Positions 1 through 5,212 of a stretch of DNA of 6,031 bases are shown here, one piece after another. Position 1 is the stretch's first letter; every line of letters begins with the position of its first letter. The DNA comes from an uncultured Prevotella sp. (GTDB taxonomy: Bacteria > Bacteroidota > Bacteroidia > Bacteroidales > Bacteroidaceae). The stretch lies in the NCBI GenBank assembly GCA_934230115.1, contig CAKQEI010000100.1, positions 1 to 6,031 on the forward strand, written 5' to 3'. The notes beneath the pieces are model-generated. The model had not been told where the DNA came from and made no database searches. It saw only the letters and a program-made list of their open reading frames with translations. The translations under genes and the position numbers were made by a program.

Positions 1-591
1 TTCACCAATCCTCTGAACCTCGACAACCCTATCCTCGTACAGGTGCTCGGTATCTGCTCGGCTCTCGCCGTGACATCCCAGCTCAAGCCTGCCATCGTGA
101 TGGGTCTTGCCGTGACGGTGATTACAGCATTTGCCAACGTGATTATCTCAATCATCCGCAACACCATACCTAACCGCATCCGTATCATCGTGCAGCTTGT
201 GGTTGTTGCCGCTCTCGTTACCATCGTGAGCCAGATTCTCAAAGCTTTCGTCTACGACGTGAGCGTGGAGCTGTCTGTCTACGTGGGTCTTATCATCACC
301 AACTGTATCCTCATGGGTCGTCTTGAGGCCTTCGCCATGCAGAACAAGCCTTGGCCGTCGTTCCTCGACGGTGTGGGCAACGGTCTTGGCTATGCCTACA
401 TCCTTGTGGTGGTTGGCGGCGTGCGCGAGCTTCTTGGCCGTGGCTCATTGCTCGGCTTCCAGCTCATTCCTCAGGGAGTTTACGACGCAGGCTACATCAA
501 CAATGGTATGATGACAATGCCCGCCATGGCGCTCATCCTCTTGGGATGCGTAATATGGATTCATAGAGCTTACTTTTACAAAGAAAAATAA
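1..591 (+). CDS. nqrD: Na+-translocating NADH:quinone reductase subunit D (5' end outside window)
   Basis: NqrD is an integral membrane subunit of the Na+-pumping NADH:ubiquinone oxidoreductase. With NqrE it forms a pseudo-symmetric pair that holds an iron centre within the membrane and relays electrons across it. The frame is open from base 1. The fragment begins FTNPLNLDNPILVQVLGICS and runs 196 residues. The GTG at 43 is an internal Val codon, not the start. Cys19 (LGICSALAVT) and Cys102 (ITNCILMGR) correspond to Cys29 and Cys112 of the Vibrio protein as I recall it, so only about 10 N-terminal residues should be missing. Several hydrophobic helices are evident, and the C-terminus (IHRAYFYKEK) is charged. 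nqrE follows 13 bases downstream, as expected for a co-transcribed operon whose nqrA, nqrB and nqrC should lie upstream outside the window. RnfE is the closest paralogue, but the adjacent NqrF excludes an Rnf cluster. Confidence 0.96.
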   Translation, partial: FTNPLNLDNPILVQVLGICSALAVTSQLKPAIVMGLAVTVITAFANVIISIIRNTIPNRIRIIVQLVVVAALVTIVSQILKAFVYDVSVELSVYVGLIITNCILMGRLEAFAMQNKPWPSFLDGVGNGLGYAYILVVVGGVRELLGRGSLLGFQLIPQGVYDAGYINNGMMTMPAMALILLGCVIWIHRAYFYKEK

Positions 592-604
592 TCAGAAGTA
601 AACA

Positions 605-1231
605 ATGGAACATTTAATAAGCCTTTTCTTCCGGTCCATTTTTGTGGACAACATGATATTCGCCTTCTTCCTCGGCATGTGTTCGTTCCTTGCCGTATCG
701 AAGAATGTGAAGACTTCATTGGGACTGGGTCTTGCCGTGACATTCGTATTGCTCGTCACCGTGCCTGTCGACTATCTGTTGCAGACCAAGGTGTTGGGTC
801 CCGACTGTCTGGTTGAGGGCGTAGACCTTTCATATCTGAGCTTCATCCTCTTTATTGCCGTTATCGCAGGTATCGTGCAGTTGGTAGAGATGGTAGTAGA
901 GAAGTTCTCTCCGTCGCTCTATGCGGCTCTGGGTATCTTCCTTCCGCTTATCGCCGTTAACTGTGCCATCATGGGTGCTTCGCTCTTCATGCAGCAGCGC
1001 ATCAATCTTGACCCGTCCAACTCGCAGTACATAGGTAGTGTTGTTGACGCTATTGTGTATGCCCTTGGTAGCGGTATCGGCTGGACCTTGGCTATCGTAG
1101 CTATGGGTGCCATCCGCGAGAAGATGCAGTATAGCGACGTGCCAAAGCCTCTCCAGGGTCTCGGCATCACATTCATCACAGTAGGACTCATGGCTATGGC
1201 TATGATGTGCTTCTCTGGTCTTAAAATATAA
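605..1231 (+). CDS. nqrE: Na+-translocating NADH:quinone reductase subunit E
   Basis: This 208-residue integral membrane protein is the inverted-topology partner of NqrD in the Na+-NQR pump. The N-terminus [17 protein letters not shown] and the [13 protein letters not shown] segment match the family strongly. Cys26 and Cys120 (AVNCAIMG) occupy the same numbers as the iron-ligating cysteines of Vibrio NqrE. The C-terminal block [20 protein letters not shown] is also typical. About six hydrophobic helices can be seen. Length is slightly above the roughly 198 residues of proteobacterial forms. The extra residues lie around 134-147 ([14 protein letters not shown]), in a loop between helices. The ATG at 605 is preceded by AGAAGTAAACA, with no clear Shine-Dalgarno sequence. 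nqrD ends 13 bases upstream and nqrF begins 18 bases downstream, so the three genes are surely one transcript. Confidence 0.97.
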   Translation: MEHLISLFFRSIFVDNMIFAFFLGMCSFLAVSKNVKTSLGLGLAVTFVLLVTVPVDYLLQTKVLGPDCLVEGVDLSYLSFILFIAVIAGIVQLVEMVVEKFSPSLYAALGIFLPLIAVNCAIMGASLFMQQRINLDPSNSQYIGSVVDAIVYALGSGIGWTLAIVAMGAIREKMQYSDVPKPLQGLGITFITVGLMAMAMMCFSGLKI

Positions 1232-1232
1232 T

Positions 1233-1240
1233 AAGGAGGA
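1233..1240 (+). promoter_or_regulatory. Strong Shine-Dalgarno site of nqrF
   Basis: AAGGAGGA lies 9 bases before the ATG at 1250, a near-perfect match to the 16S rRNA 3' end. It stands out because the other starts in this window (nqrE, murQ, the minus-strand genes) have only A/T-rich leaders, as is usual in Bacteroidetes. It supports 1250 as the nqrF start. Confidence 0.75.
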
Positions 1241-1249
1241 CTCAACGTT

Positions 1250-2521
1250 ATGAATACATCATTTATATTTGCAAGTATCGGAGTTTTCCTTGTTGTGATA
1301 CTCCTCTTGGTTGTCATCCTGCTCGTAGCTAAGAAGTTCCTCAGCCCGAGCGGTAATGTCAACATCGAAATCAATGGCGACAAGACCATCAACGTGCCCC
1401 AGGGCTCGTCGTTGATGACTACACTCAACGAGAACGGCATCTTCTTGCCTTCAGCCTGTGGCGGTAAGGCAAGCTGCGGCCAGTGTAAGGTTCAGGTGCT
1501 TGAGGGTGGCGGCGAGATTCTCGACTCCGAGAAGCCTCACTTCACACGCAAGCAAATCAAGGACAACTGGCGTTTGGGTTGCCAGTGCAAGGTGAAGTCG
1601 GACATGAAGATCAAGGTGCCCGATTCGGTTATGGGTGTTAAGGAATGGGAGTGCGAGGTTATCTCCAACAAGAACGTTTCTTCGTTCATCAAGGAGTTCA
1701 AGGTGGCATTGCCTCCGGGCGAGCACATGGACTTCGTTCCTGGCTCTTACGCTCAGATCAAGATTCCTGCATACGACTGCATCGACTACGACAAGGACTT
1801 CGACAAGGACCTCATTGGCAAGGAATACATCGGCGCATGGGAGAAGTTCAATATCTTCTCGCTCAAGGCCCACAACCCCAACCCTACTGTGCGTGCTTAC
1901 TCAATGGCCAACTATCCCGACGAGGGCGACATCATCACCCTCACCGTGCGTATCGCCACAACTCCGTTCCTGCCACGTCCGCAGGTAGGCTTCCAGAACG
2001 TGCCTACGGGCATCGCCTCTTCTTACATCTTCTCGTTGAAGCCGGGCGACAAGGTTATGATGTCAGGTCCTTATGGCGACTTCCATCCTAACTTCACTTC
2101 GGGCAAGGAGATGATATGGATTGGTGGTGGTGCTGGTATGGCTCCGCTCCGTGCTCAGATTATGCACATGACAAAGACTCTGCACACCCGCGACCGCGAG
2201 CTCCACTTCTTCTACGGCGCTCGTGCTCTTGGCGAGGCTTTCTTCCTTGAGGACTTCTGGGAATTGGAGAAGGAATATCCTAACTTCCACTTCCACCTCT
2301 CGCTCGACCGCAAGGACCCAGTTGCCGACGCTCAGGGCGTGAAGTACTACGAGGGATTTGCCGTTAACTGTATCCGCGACACCTACTTGAAGGATCACGA
2401 GGCTCCTGAGGATTGCGAGTACTACCTCTGCGGTCCTCCTATGCTCATCAAGACAGTTACCGACTATCTTGATTCGCTCGGCGTAGACCCGGAAAGCATT
2501 ATGTACGACAATTTCGGTTAA
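1250..2521 (+). CDS. nqrF: Na+-translocating NADH:quinone reductase subunit F (NADH dehydrogenase, FAD/2Fe-2S)
   Basis: NqrF oxidises NADH on the cytoplasmic side and feeds electrons through FAD and a 2Fe-2S cluster into the pump. The 423-residue product has one N-terminal transmembrane helix (about 5-27). A plant-type ferredoxin domain follows, with Cys70, Cys76, Cys79 and Cys111 (SACGGKASCGQC and LGCQC), at the same numbers as in Vibrio. Then comes a ferredoxin-reductase FAD domain with the RAYSMANYP flavin motif at 215-223. The NAD-binding domain has GGGAGMAPLR starting at 292, CGPP at 394-397 and the terminal MYDNFG. It is slightly longer than the roughly 407-residue proteobacterial enzyme, through short inserts in the FAD domain (about 177-192, rich in Asp and Lys), which I believe is normal for Bacteroidetes. 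The gene ends in tandem TAA TAA stops and is the last of the operon, 35 bases before a hairpin terminator. Confidence 0.98.
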   Translation: MNTSFIFASIGVFLVVILLLVVILLVAKKFLSPSGNVNIEINGDKTINVPQGSSLMTTLNENGIFLPSACGGKASCGQCKVQVLEGGGEILDSEKPHFTRKQIKDNWRLGCQCKVKSDMKIKVPDSVMGVKEWECEVISNKNVSSFIKEFKVALPPGEHMDFVPGSYAQIKIPAYDCIDYDKDFDKDLIGKEYIGAWEKFNIFSLKAHNPNPTVRAYSMANYPDEGDIITLTVRIATTPFLPRPQVGFQNVPTGIASSYIFSLKPGDKVMMSGPYGDFHPNFTSGKEMIWIGGGAGMAPLRAQIMHMTKTLHTRDRELHFFYGARALGEAFFLEDFWELEKEYPNFHFHLSLDRKDPVADAQGVKYYEGFAVNCIRDTYLKDHEAPEDCEYYLCGPPMLIKTVTDYLDSLGVDPESIMYDNFG

Positions 2522-2556
2522 TAAAAACAAACCGAAACAAACTTATAGTAAACATT

Positions 2557-2587
2557 AACAAAGTCGCTGATTTTCAGCGGCTTTGTT
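2557..2587 (+). terminator. Hairpin terminator after nqrF
   Basis: Two 14-base arms (2557-2570 and 2574-2587) pair around a TTT loop, with a single T.G wobble. The stem is followed by GCGTTTTATTTATT, a moderately T-rich tail. It ends the nqr operon. The murQ start codon lies 14 bases after the stem, so the tail is also the murQ leader. The hairpin could allow some read-through into murQ. I could not find a convincing Bacteroidetes promoter (TTTG / TAnnTTTG) between nqrF and murQ. Confidence 0.85.
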
Positions 2588-2601
2588 GCGTTTTATTTAT
2601 T

Positions 2602-3411
2602 ATGGAAACACGCATTACCGAACAGCCATCCCACTACGATCATTTGGAGCGGATGAGCGTAGAGCAAATCACCGAGGGCATCAATAGCGAGAGCCTGTCG
2701 GTGGCTGTAGCCGTGGGCAAAGCCCTGCCGCAGCTCAACACCTTGATTTCCGCCATTGAGCAGCGATTGAAGAATGGTGGACGACTATTCTACGTGGGTT
2801 GTGGAACAGGCGGACGACTCGCCACACTCGACACCATCGAGGTGCAGAACACTTATGGCATCGATGGATCGCAGATACAGGCCATCTTTCCTGGTGGAAT
2901 CTCATGCCTTACGCAGACCCGTGAGTCGCGCGAGGACGATGTGGAGGACAGCTGGCAGCAGTTGCTCGGCAGGAATGTTTCAGCCAAGGATATTGTCGTG
3001 GGTTTTTCTGCCAGCGGCACTACGCCCTTTGTGCTTGCCGCCCTTAGGCATTGCCGTGAGGCGGGCATCGCCACAGGCTGCATAGTGAACAATCCAAATT
3101 CGCCCATTGCCCGTGAGTCGGATTATCCAGTTGAGGTAATCACAGGTCCTGAGTTTGTTACTGGTTCCACCCGCATGAAGGCAGGAACGTCCCAAAAGAT
3201 GTGTCTCGACATGATAAGCACAACAGTACAGATAAGGCTCGGCAGGGTGGAGGGCAACAAGATGGTCAACGCCAAGCTCATCAACCATAAACTCATCGAC
3301 CGAGCCGTGCGAATATTCATGGAGCGCAATCCCGAATACGACGACTACTCGCAGGTGAAAGAGATGATAATGAGGGCTGGCAGCGTGAAAAAAGCGGAGG
3401 AAAACTTGTAG
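2602..3411 (+). CDS. murQ: N-acetylmuramic acid 6-phosphate etherase
   Basis: MurQ cleaves the D-lactyl ether of MurNAc-6-phosphate to give GlcNAc-6-phosphate and D-lactate in the cytoplasm, a step of cell-wall recycling. The 269-residue product shows the SIS-fold blocks in order: KITEQ-like N-terminus (RITEQPSHYDHLE), sugar-phosphate loop GCGTGGRLATLDTIE (66-80), RESREDD (107-113), GFSASGTTP (134-142), NPNSPIA, and GPEFVTGSTRMKAGTSQK (182-199) followed by IRLGRVEGNKMV. Glu80 and Glu108 align with the catalytic glutamates (Glu83 and Glu114 in the E. coli numbering I recall). It ends AGSVKKAEENL, like full-length Bacteroidales enzymes. It is shorter than the 298-residue E. coli protein but not truncated. 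The sugar-phosphate loop is atypical: GTSGRLGVLDASE in standard enzymes is GTGGRLATLDTIE here. No murK/amgK or transporter gene is adjacent in the window. The ATG at 2602 is the only sensible start and has no Shine-Dalgarno sequence. Confidence 0.92.
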   Translation: METRITEQPSHYDHLERMSVEQITEGINSESLSVAVAVGKALPQLNTLISAIEQRLKNGGRLFYVGCGTGGRLATLDTIEVQNTYGIDGSQIQAIFPGGISCLTQTRESREDDVEDSWQQLLGRNVSAKDIVVGFSASGTTPFVLAALRHCREAGIATGCIVNNPNSPIARESDYPVEVITGPEFVTGSTRMKAGTSQKMCLDMISTTVQIRLGRVEGNKMVNAKLINHKLIDRAVRIFMERNPEYDDYSQVKEMIMRAGSVKKAEENL

Positions 3412-3420
3412 AGATACATC

Positions 3421-3470
3421 GAAGTCCCCCCAACCTCTCCCTCTCTGTGGAAAGGTTGGGGCTTCTTATT
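3421..3470 (+). terminator. GC-rich hairpin terminator between murQ and the convergent amidase gene
   Basis: A perfect 9-bp stem (CCCCAACCT at 3428-3436 with AGGTTGGGG at 3453-3461) can be extended by GAAG/CTTC (3421-3424 with 3462-3465) past a three-base bulge. CTTCTTATTTATT follows, giving a T-rich tail only on the + strand, so it mainly serves murQ. Pyrimidine-rich CCCCAACCT-type hairpins of this kind are, as I recall, dispersed in Bacteroidetes genomes, so it may also be a repeat copy. That last point is inference. Confidence 0.7.
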
Positions 3471-3499
3471 TATTGTGACCATGAATACTTCAGCCCCAT

Positions 3500-3913
3500 T
3501 CACTTCAGCCCCTCATACTCCTTCGTGGCGTCGAAGCACGGGCATTCCTTGGCGGCGAAGTCGCGGTGGCCGTGGATGGTGGCGTTGGGGAACATCTGGC
3601 GCAGGGTGTAGAGCAGCAGCAGCAGACTGCGGCGTTGTTCCGACGTGCGCGTGTCCTTGGGGAATCGTCCGTCGGCAGTGAGGCCTCCGATGTAGCAGAT
3701 GCCGATGCTGGCGGTGTTGTGGCCGCGGCAATGAGCTCCTACCTGGGAGATAGGGCGGCCTATCTCAATGCGTCCGTCGAGCAGCACGACGTAGTGGTAG
3801 CCTACGGCTCGGAAACCTTGCTGACGGTGCCAACGGTCGATGTCGGCGGCGGTGAACGGTTTGCCCTCGCGAGTGGCGGAGCAATGGATTATGATTTCGT
3901 TAATTTTGCGCAT
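3500..3913 (-). CDS. N-acetylmuramoyl-L-alanine amidase (Amidase_2, T7-lysozyme type)
   Basis: This zinc amidase cuts the bond between MurNAc and L-alanine in peptidoglycan. The 137-residue protein is a single Amidase_2/PGRP domain very like phage T7 lysozyme. IIIHCSAT carries zinc ligand His10. VGYHYVV carries catalytic Tyr39. VGAHCRGHNTASIGICYIGG (58-77) is the conserved core. HGHRDFAAKECPCFDA supplies zinc ligand His116, catalytic Lys122 and zinc ligand Cys124 (T7 His17, Tyr46, His122, Lys128, Cys130). The active site is therefore complete. There is no signal peptide, so reaching the wall needs lysis or help from the neighbouring membrane protein (inference). The start ATG (3911-3913) follows AAACAGAAGAAA. 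It is last in the minus-strand cluster and converges with murQ, 88 bases away. A prophage-remnant or accessory-cluster amidase fits better than housekeeping AmiC-type enzymes. Confidence 0.93.
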   Translation of the reverse strand: MRKINEIIIHCSATREGKPFTAADIDRWHRQQGFRAVGYHYVVLLDGRIEIGRPISQVGAHCRGHNTASIGICYIGGLTADGRFPKDTRTSEQRRSLLLLLYTLRQMFPNATIHGHRDFAAKECPCFDATKEYEGLK

Positions 3914-3960
3914 TTTCTTCTGTTTTATTAGTTATTGTCAACTCTTTGAAAAATAGAATC

Positions 3961-3993
3961 TCCCACAGATTTCACAAATAACACGGAGTTATT
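3961..3993 (+). repeat. Left inverted repeat (33 bp) of the palindromic element
   Basis: It begins TCCCACAGATTTCACAAATA and ends GGAGTTATT. It is the reverse complement of 4164-4196 apart from two transitions (positions 7 and 25 of the arm). The CACAGATTTCACA wording resembles dispersed repeats I recall from Bacteroidetes genomes. Confidence 0.85.
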
Positions 3994-4163
3994 TGACGAG
4001 TATCTTGCCAAGGATGATTCCACGGATTTTCGTCAGGCTTCGCCGACGTTATTTCACGGAATGAGGAATGACATTCCACACTTAACATTCAAATCCGTGC
4101 TATCCGCTGGCGAAGCCCAAGCGTTCATCTGTGATGATCTTAACACGACCAGAATGTCGCGCT

Positions 4164-4196
4164 AATAACTCTGTGTTATTTGTGAAATCCGTGGGA
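4164..4196 (-). repeat. Right inverted repeat (33 bp) of the palindromic element
   Basis: It begins AATAACTCTGTGTTATTTGT and ends CCGTGGGA. It pairs with 3961-3993 at 31 of 33 positions. Pairing continues more weakly outward to 4208, through GGTCTCGTTTTT. Confidence 0.85.
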
Positions 4197-4213
4197 GGTC
4201 TCGTTTTTGCTTG

Positions 4214-4480
4214 TCACATGGATTCTTCGTTCTTCACTCTTCGTTCTTCTTTCAGACTCTCGTCCAAATACGTTTTCATCTCCGCATATTTCGTCCTTAT
4301 ATATATAGTAACTCCGAAGATGCTGCCTGCATAGATGAGGCACTCGGCGAAGATGCCGAGCACACTCTCGTGGATTTGGCCCAATGGCGGCACGATGAAG
4401 CCAGCCACAGCGAGTGCCAAGCCGCCGATGAGCATGAACACGGCGGTTGCGACTTGAATGTTGAGTGTTGAATTTTTCAT
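4214..4480 (-). CDS. Small two-helix membrane protein, possible holin-like
   Basis: I do not recognise a named family. The 88-residue product has a short N-terminus, a hydrophobic helix at about 10-30 (glycine and alanine rich), a short loop with PPLGQIHES, a second helix at about 39-61, and a charged tail from 62 (RTKYAEMKTYLDESLKEERR). Two helices with a charged C-terminus, located between a DUF5675-like gene and an amidase gene, fit a holin-like or amidase-export role, but this is inference from context. The ATG (4478-4480) lies at the edge of a 7-bp repeat array and has no Shine-Dalgarno sequence. The last dozen residues (EERRVKNEESM) come from a GAAGAACGA-type repeat: a 12-base direct repeat occurs at 4224-4235 and 4238-4249. 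The natural C-terminus may therefore have been altered by repeat growth. Confidence 0.7.
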   Translation of the reverse strand: MKNSTLNIQVATAVFMLIGGLALAVAGFIVPPLGQIHESVLGIFAECLIYAGSIFGVTIYIRTKYAEMKTYLDESLKEERRVKNEESM

Positions 4481-4529
4481 TTTTGAATTTTGAATTATGA
4501 ATTATGAGTTTTGAATTATGAGTTTTGAG

Positions 4530-4616
4530 TTTTGAATTTTGAATTGTCGGCAAAGCCGATTTTGAGTTTTGAGTTTTGAATTTTGAATTTTGAATTGTCG
4601 GCAAAGCCGATTTTGA
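4530..4616. repeat. 51-bp-spaced duplicated unit with TCGGCAAAGCCGA hairpins
   Basis: Two identical 36-base copies lie at 4530-4565 and 4581-4616, offset by 51 bases. Each contains the palindrome TCGGC-AAA-GCCGA (4547-4559 and 4598-4610), a 5-bp stem with a 3-base loop. It sits inside the 7-bp array and shows a recent tandem duplication of array plus hairpin. Confidence 0.85.
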
Positions 4617-4695
4617 ATTTTTGAATTTTGAGTTTTGATTTGTTTACTTTGATTTTGATTTAGGAATTCTCAATTCTAAATTGAACAATTCCTAA

Positions 4696-4708
4696 TGCGC
4701 GTAGCGCA
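4696..4708. repeat. TGCGC-GTA-GCGCA hairpin at the inversion point of the array
   Basis: A perfect 5-bp stem with a 3-base loop has the same design as the two TCGGCAAAGCCGA hairpins but a different sequence. It lies just before the 7-bp units switch orientation. Confidence 0.7.
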
Positions 4709-4712
4709 CAAT

Positions 4713-5084
4713 TCAAAACTCAAAATTCAAAATTCTCAATTCAACTTCCTTCCCCCTCGCCATAGTCATCTTGATTCTCTTGATCAGCTTCTCAAAAGTC
4801 TCAGCCGACTTGAAGAGCACCCCGAGCATGTATCTTTCGCCCACGACGATGCTTCCGTCCTTAAGGTTGAAGGGCCCGTTGCCGGGGCGTATCGAGGCCC
4901 CGTCGGGCATGGTGGGCAAGTCGCGCTCATAGTGCTCGTTGCGCTCCAGTTCGATGGGGTAGGAGCCAGGCGGCAGAAAGTTGTGCGGATGCTCCAATGT
5001 GGCGCATATCTCGCGCTTGTTGATAAACAGGGTGCCCTCAACACCGTACTTCGAATAGTTGTGTCGTATGATTTCTATAGTCAT
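4713..5084 (-). CDS. DUF5675-like protein without the family His and Cys
   Basis: The function is unknown. The 123-residue product reads like the DUF5675 family of Bacteroidetes: a short beta strand start (MTIEIIRHNY), GTLFINKREICATLEH (17-32), LPPGSYPIEL (37-46), then IRPGNGPFNLKDGSIVVGE (65-83) and a helical SAETFEKLIKRI (93-104). In members I recall, the central motif is IHxGN...DxDGCIxVG, reminiscent of the His and Cys of YkuD-type L,D-transpeptidases. Here these two positions are Arg66 and Ser78, so any such catalysis is unlikely. No signal peptide or membrane helix is present. It lies between the DUF3987-type gene (128 bases upstream) and the small membrane protein gene. Its last codons (ELRILNFEF and the stop) are made of the 7-bp repeat array, so the C-terminus may be repeat-derived. 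The start ATG (5082-5084) follows an A-rich leader. Confidence 0.7.
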   Translation of the reverse strand: MTIEIIRHNYSKYGVEGTLFINKREICATLEHPHNFLPPGSYPIELERNEHYERDLPTMPDGASIRPGNGPFNLKDGSIVVGERYMLGVLFKSAETFEKLIKRIKMTMARGKEVELRILNFEF

Positions 5085-5164
5085 AATATTTGTTTTTTGT
5101 TATTATTTAGCAGCAAAGCATGTTGCCCAGCTGCTTTAAATTCTTTTTTACTTTTTAATCTTAA

Positions 5165-5200
5165 TGACATTCGTGACATTCTTGACCTCCATGACAGAGT
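5165..5200. repeat. Degenerate 9-bp tandem repeat, four units
   Basis: TGACATTCG, TGACATTCT, TGACCTCCA and TGACAGAGT follow one another without gaps, just after the stop codon of the DUF3987-type gene in its reading direction. The rest of the 128-base gap is A/T-rich, with only a 6-bp-stem hairpin (5109-5135) that I do not call as a terminator. Confidence 0.6.
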
Positions 5201-5212
5201 GTCTTGCCATTC

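Larger units (their letters stand above)
3949..4208. mobile_element. MITE-like long palindromic element (non-coding)
   Basis: The stretch between the amidase and the small membrane protein gene is one long imperfect palindrome of about 260 bases. The ends are inverted copies. The core 33 bp match at 31 positions, and the outer 12 bp match at 7, the differences all being transitions. Inside, small hairpins at 4031-4048 (CGTC-A-GGC-TTC-GCC-GACG) and 4105-4123 (CGCT-GGC-GAA-GCC-CA-AGCG) are inverted copies placed symmetrically about the centre near 4078. A 6-bp-arm palindrome GGAATGACATTCC sits at 4065-4077. No credible gene is inside. Its end is 5 bases past the membrane protein stop codon. I see no clear target-site duplication. 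A miniature inverted-repeat element or a REP/BIME-like palindromic repeat is the best description. No transposase is in the window. Confidence 0.6.
4478..4745. repeat. 7-bp-period repeat array with embedded hairpins
   Basis: The gap between the DUF5675-like gene and the small membrane protein gene is almost wholly built of 7-base units TTTTGAA and TTTTGAG (A/G variants, with some TTATGAA/TTATGAG). From about 4709 onward the same units appear in the opposite orientation (AATTCAAAACTCAAAATTC), so the two halves can pair. Non-repeat GC-rich palindromes interrupt the array. The array runs into the last codons of the upstream DUF5675-like gene and covers the start codon of the downstream membrane protein gene. 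In the minus-strand operon it forms the leader of the latter. No RNA gene or ORF in it is credible. Confidence 0.85.

Noticed and set aside
43..45. GTG as the nqrD start
   Set aside because: The reading frame is open upstream with family-like sequence (NPLNLDNPILVQ), so this GTG encodes an internal Val.
919..1440. Minus-strand 173-codon open frame opposite nqrE/nqrF
   Set aside because: It is a complement-strand shadow of two unmistakable nqr genes and resembles no known protein.
3566..3931. Plus-strand 121-codon open frame
   Set aside because: It is antisense to the amidase, whose active-site residues are all conserved.
4176..4604. Minus-strand 142-codon open frame with QNSKFKTQNSK-type repeats
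   Set aside because: It is just the 7-bp array read as protein, then continues out of frame through the 88-residue membrane protein gene. The latter has coherent membrane helices, so the longer frame is spurious.
4478..4745. CRISPR array
   Set aside because: The units are 7-bp tandem repeats with no unique spacers of constant size, and no cas gene is nearby.
5109..5135. AGCAGC...GCTGCT hairpin as a terminator of the DUF3987-type gene
   Set aside because: The stem is only 6 bp, and the T-rich tail is on the + strand, opposite to the gene's direction.
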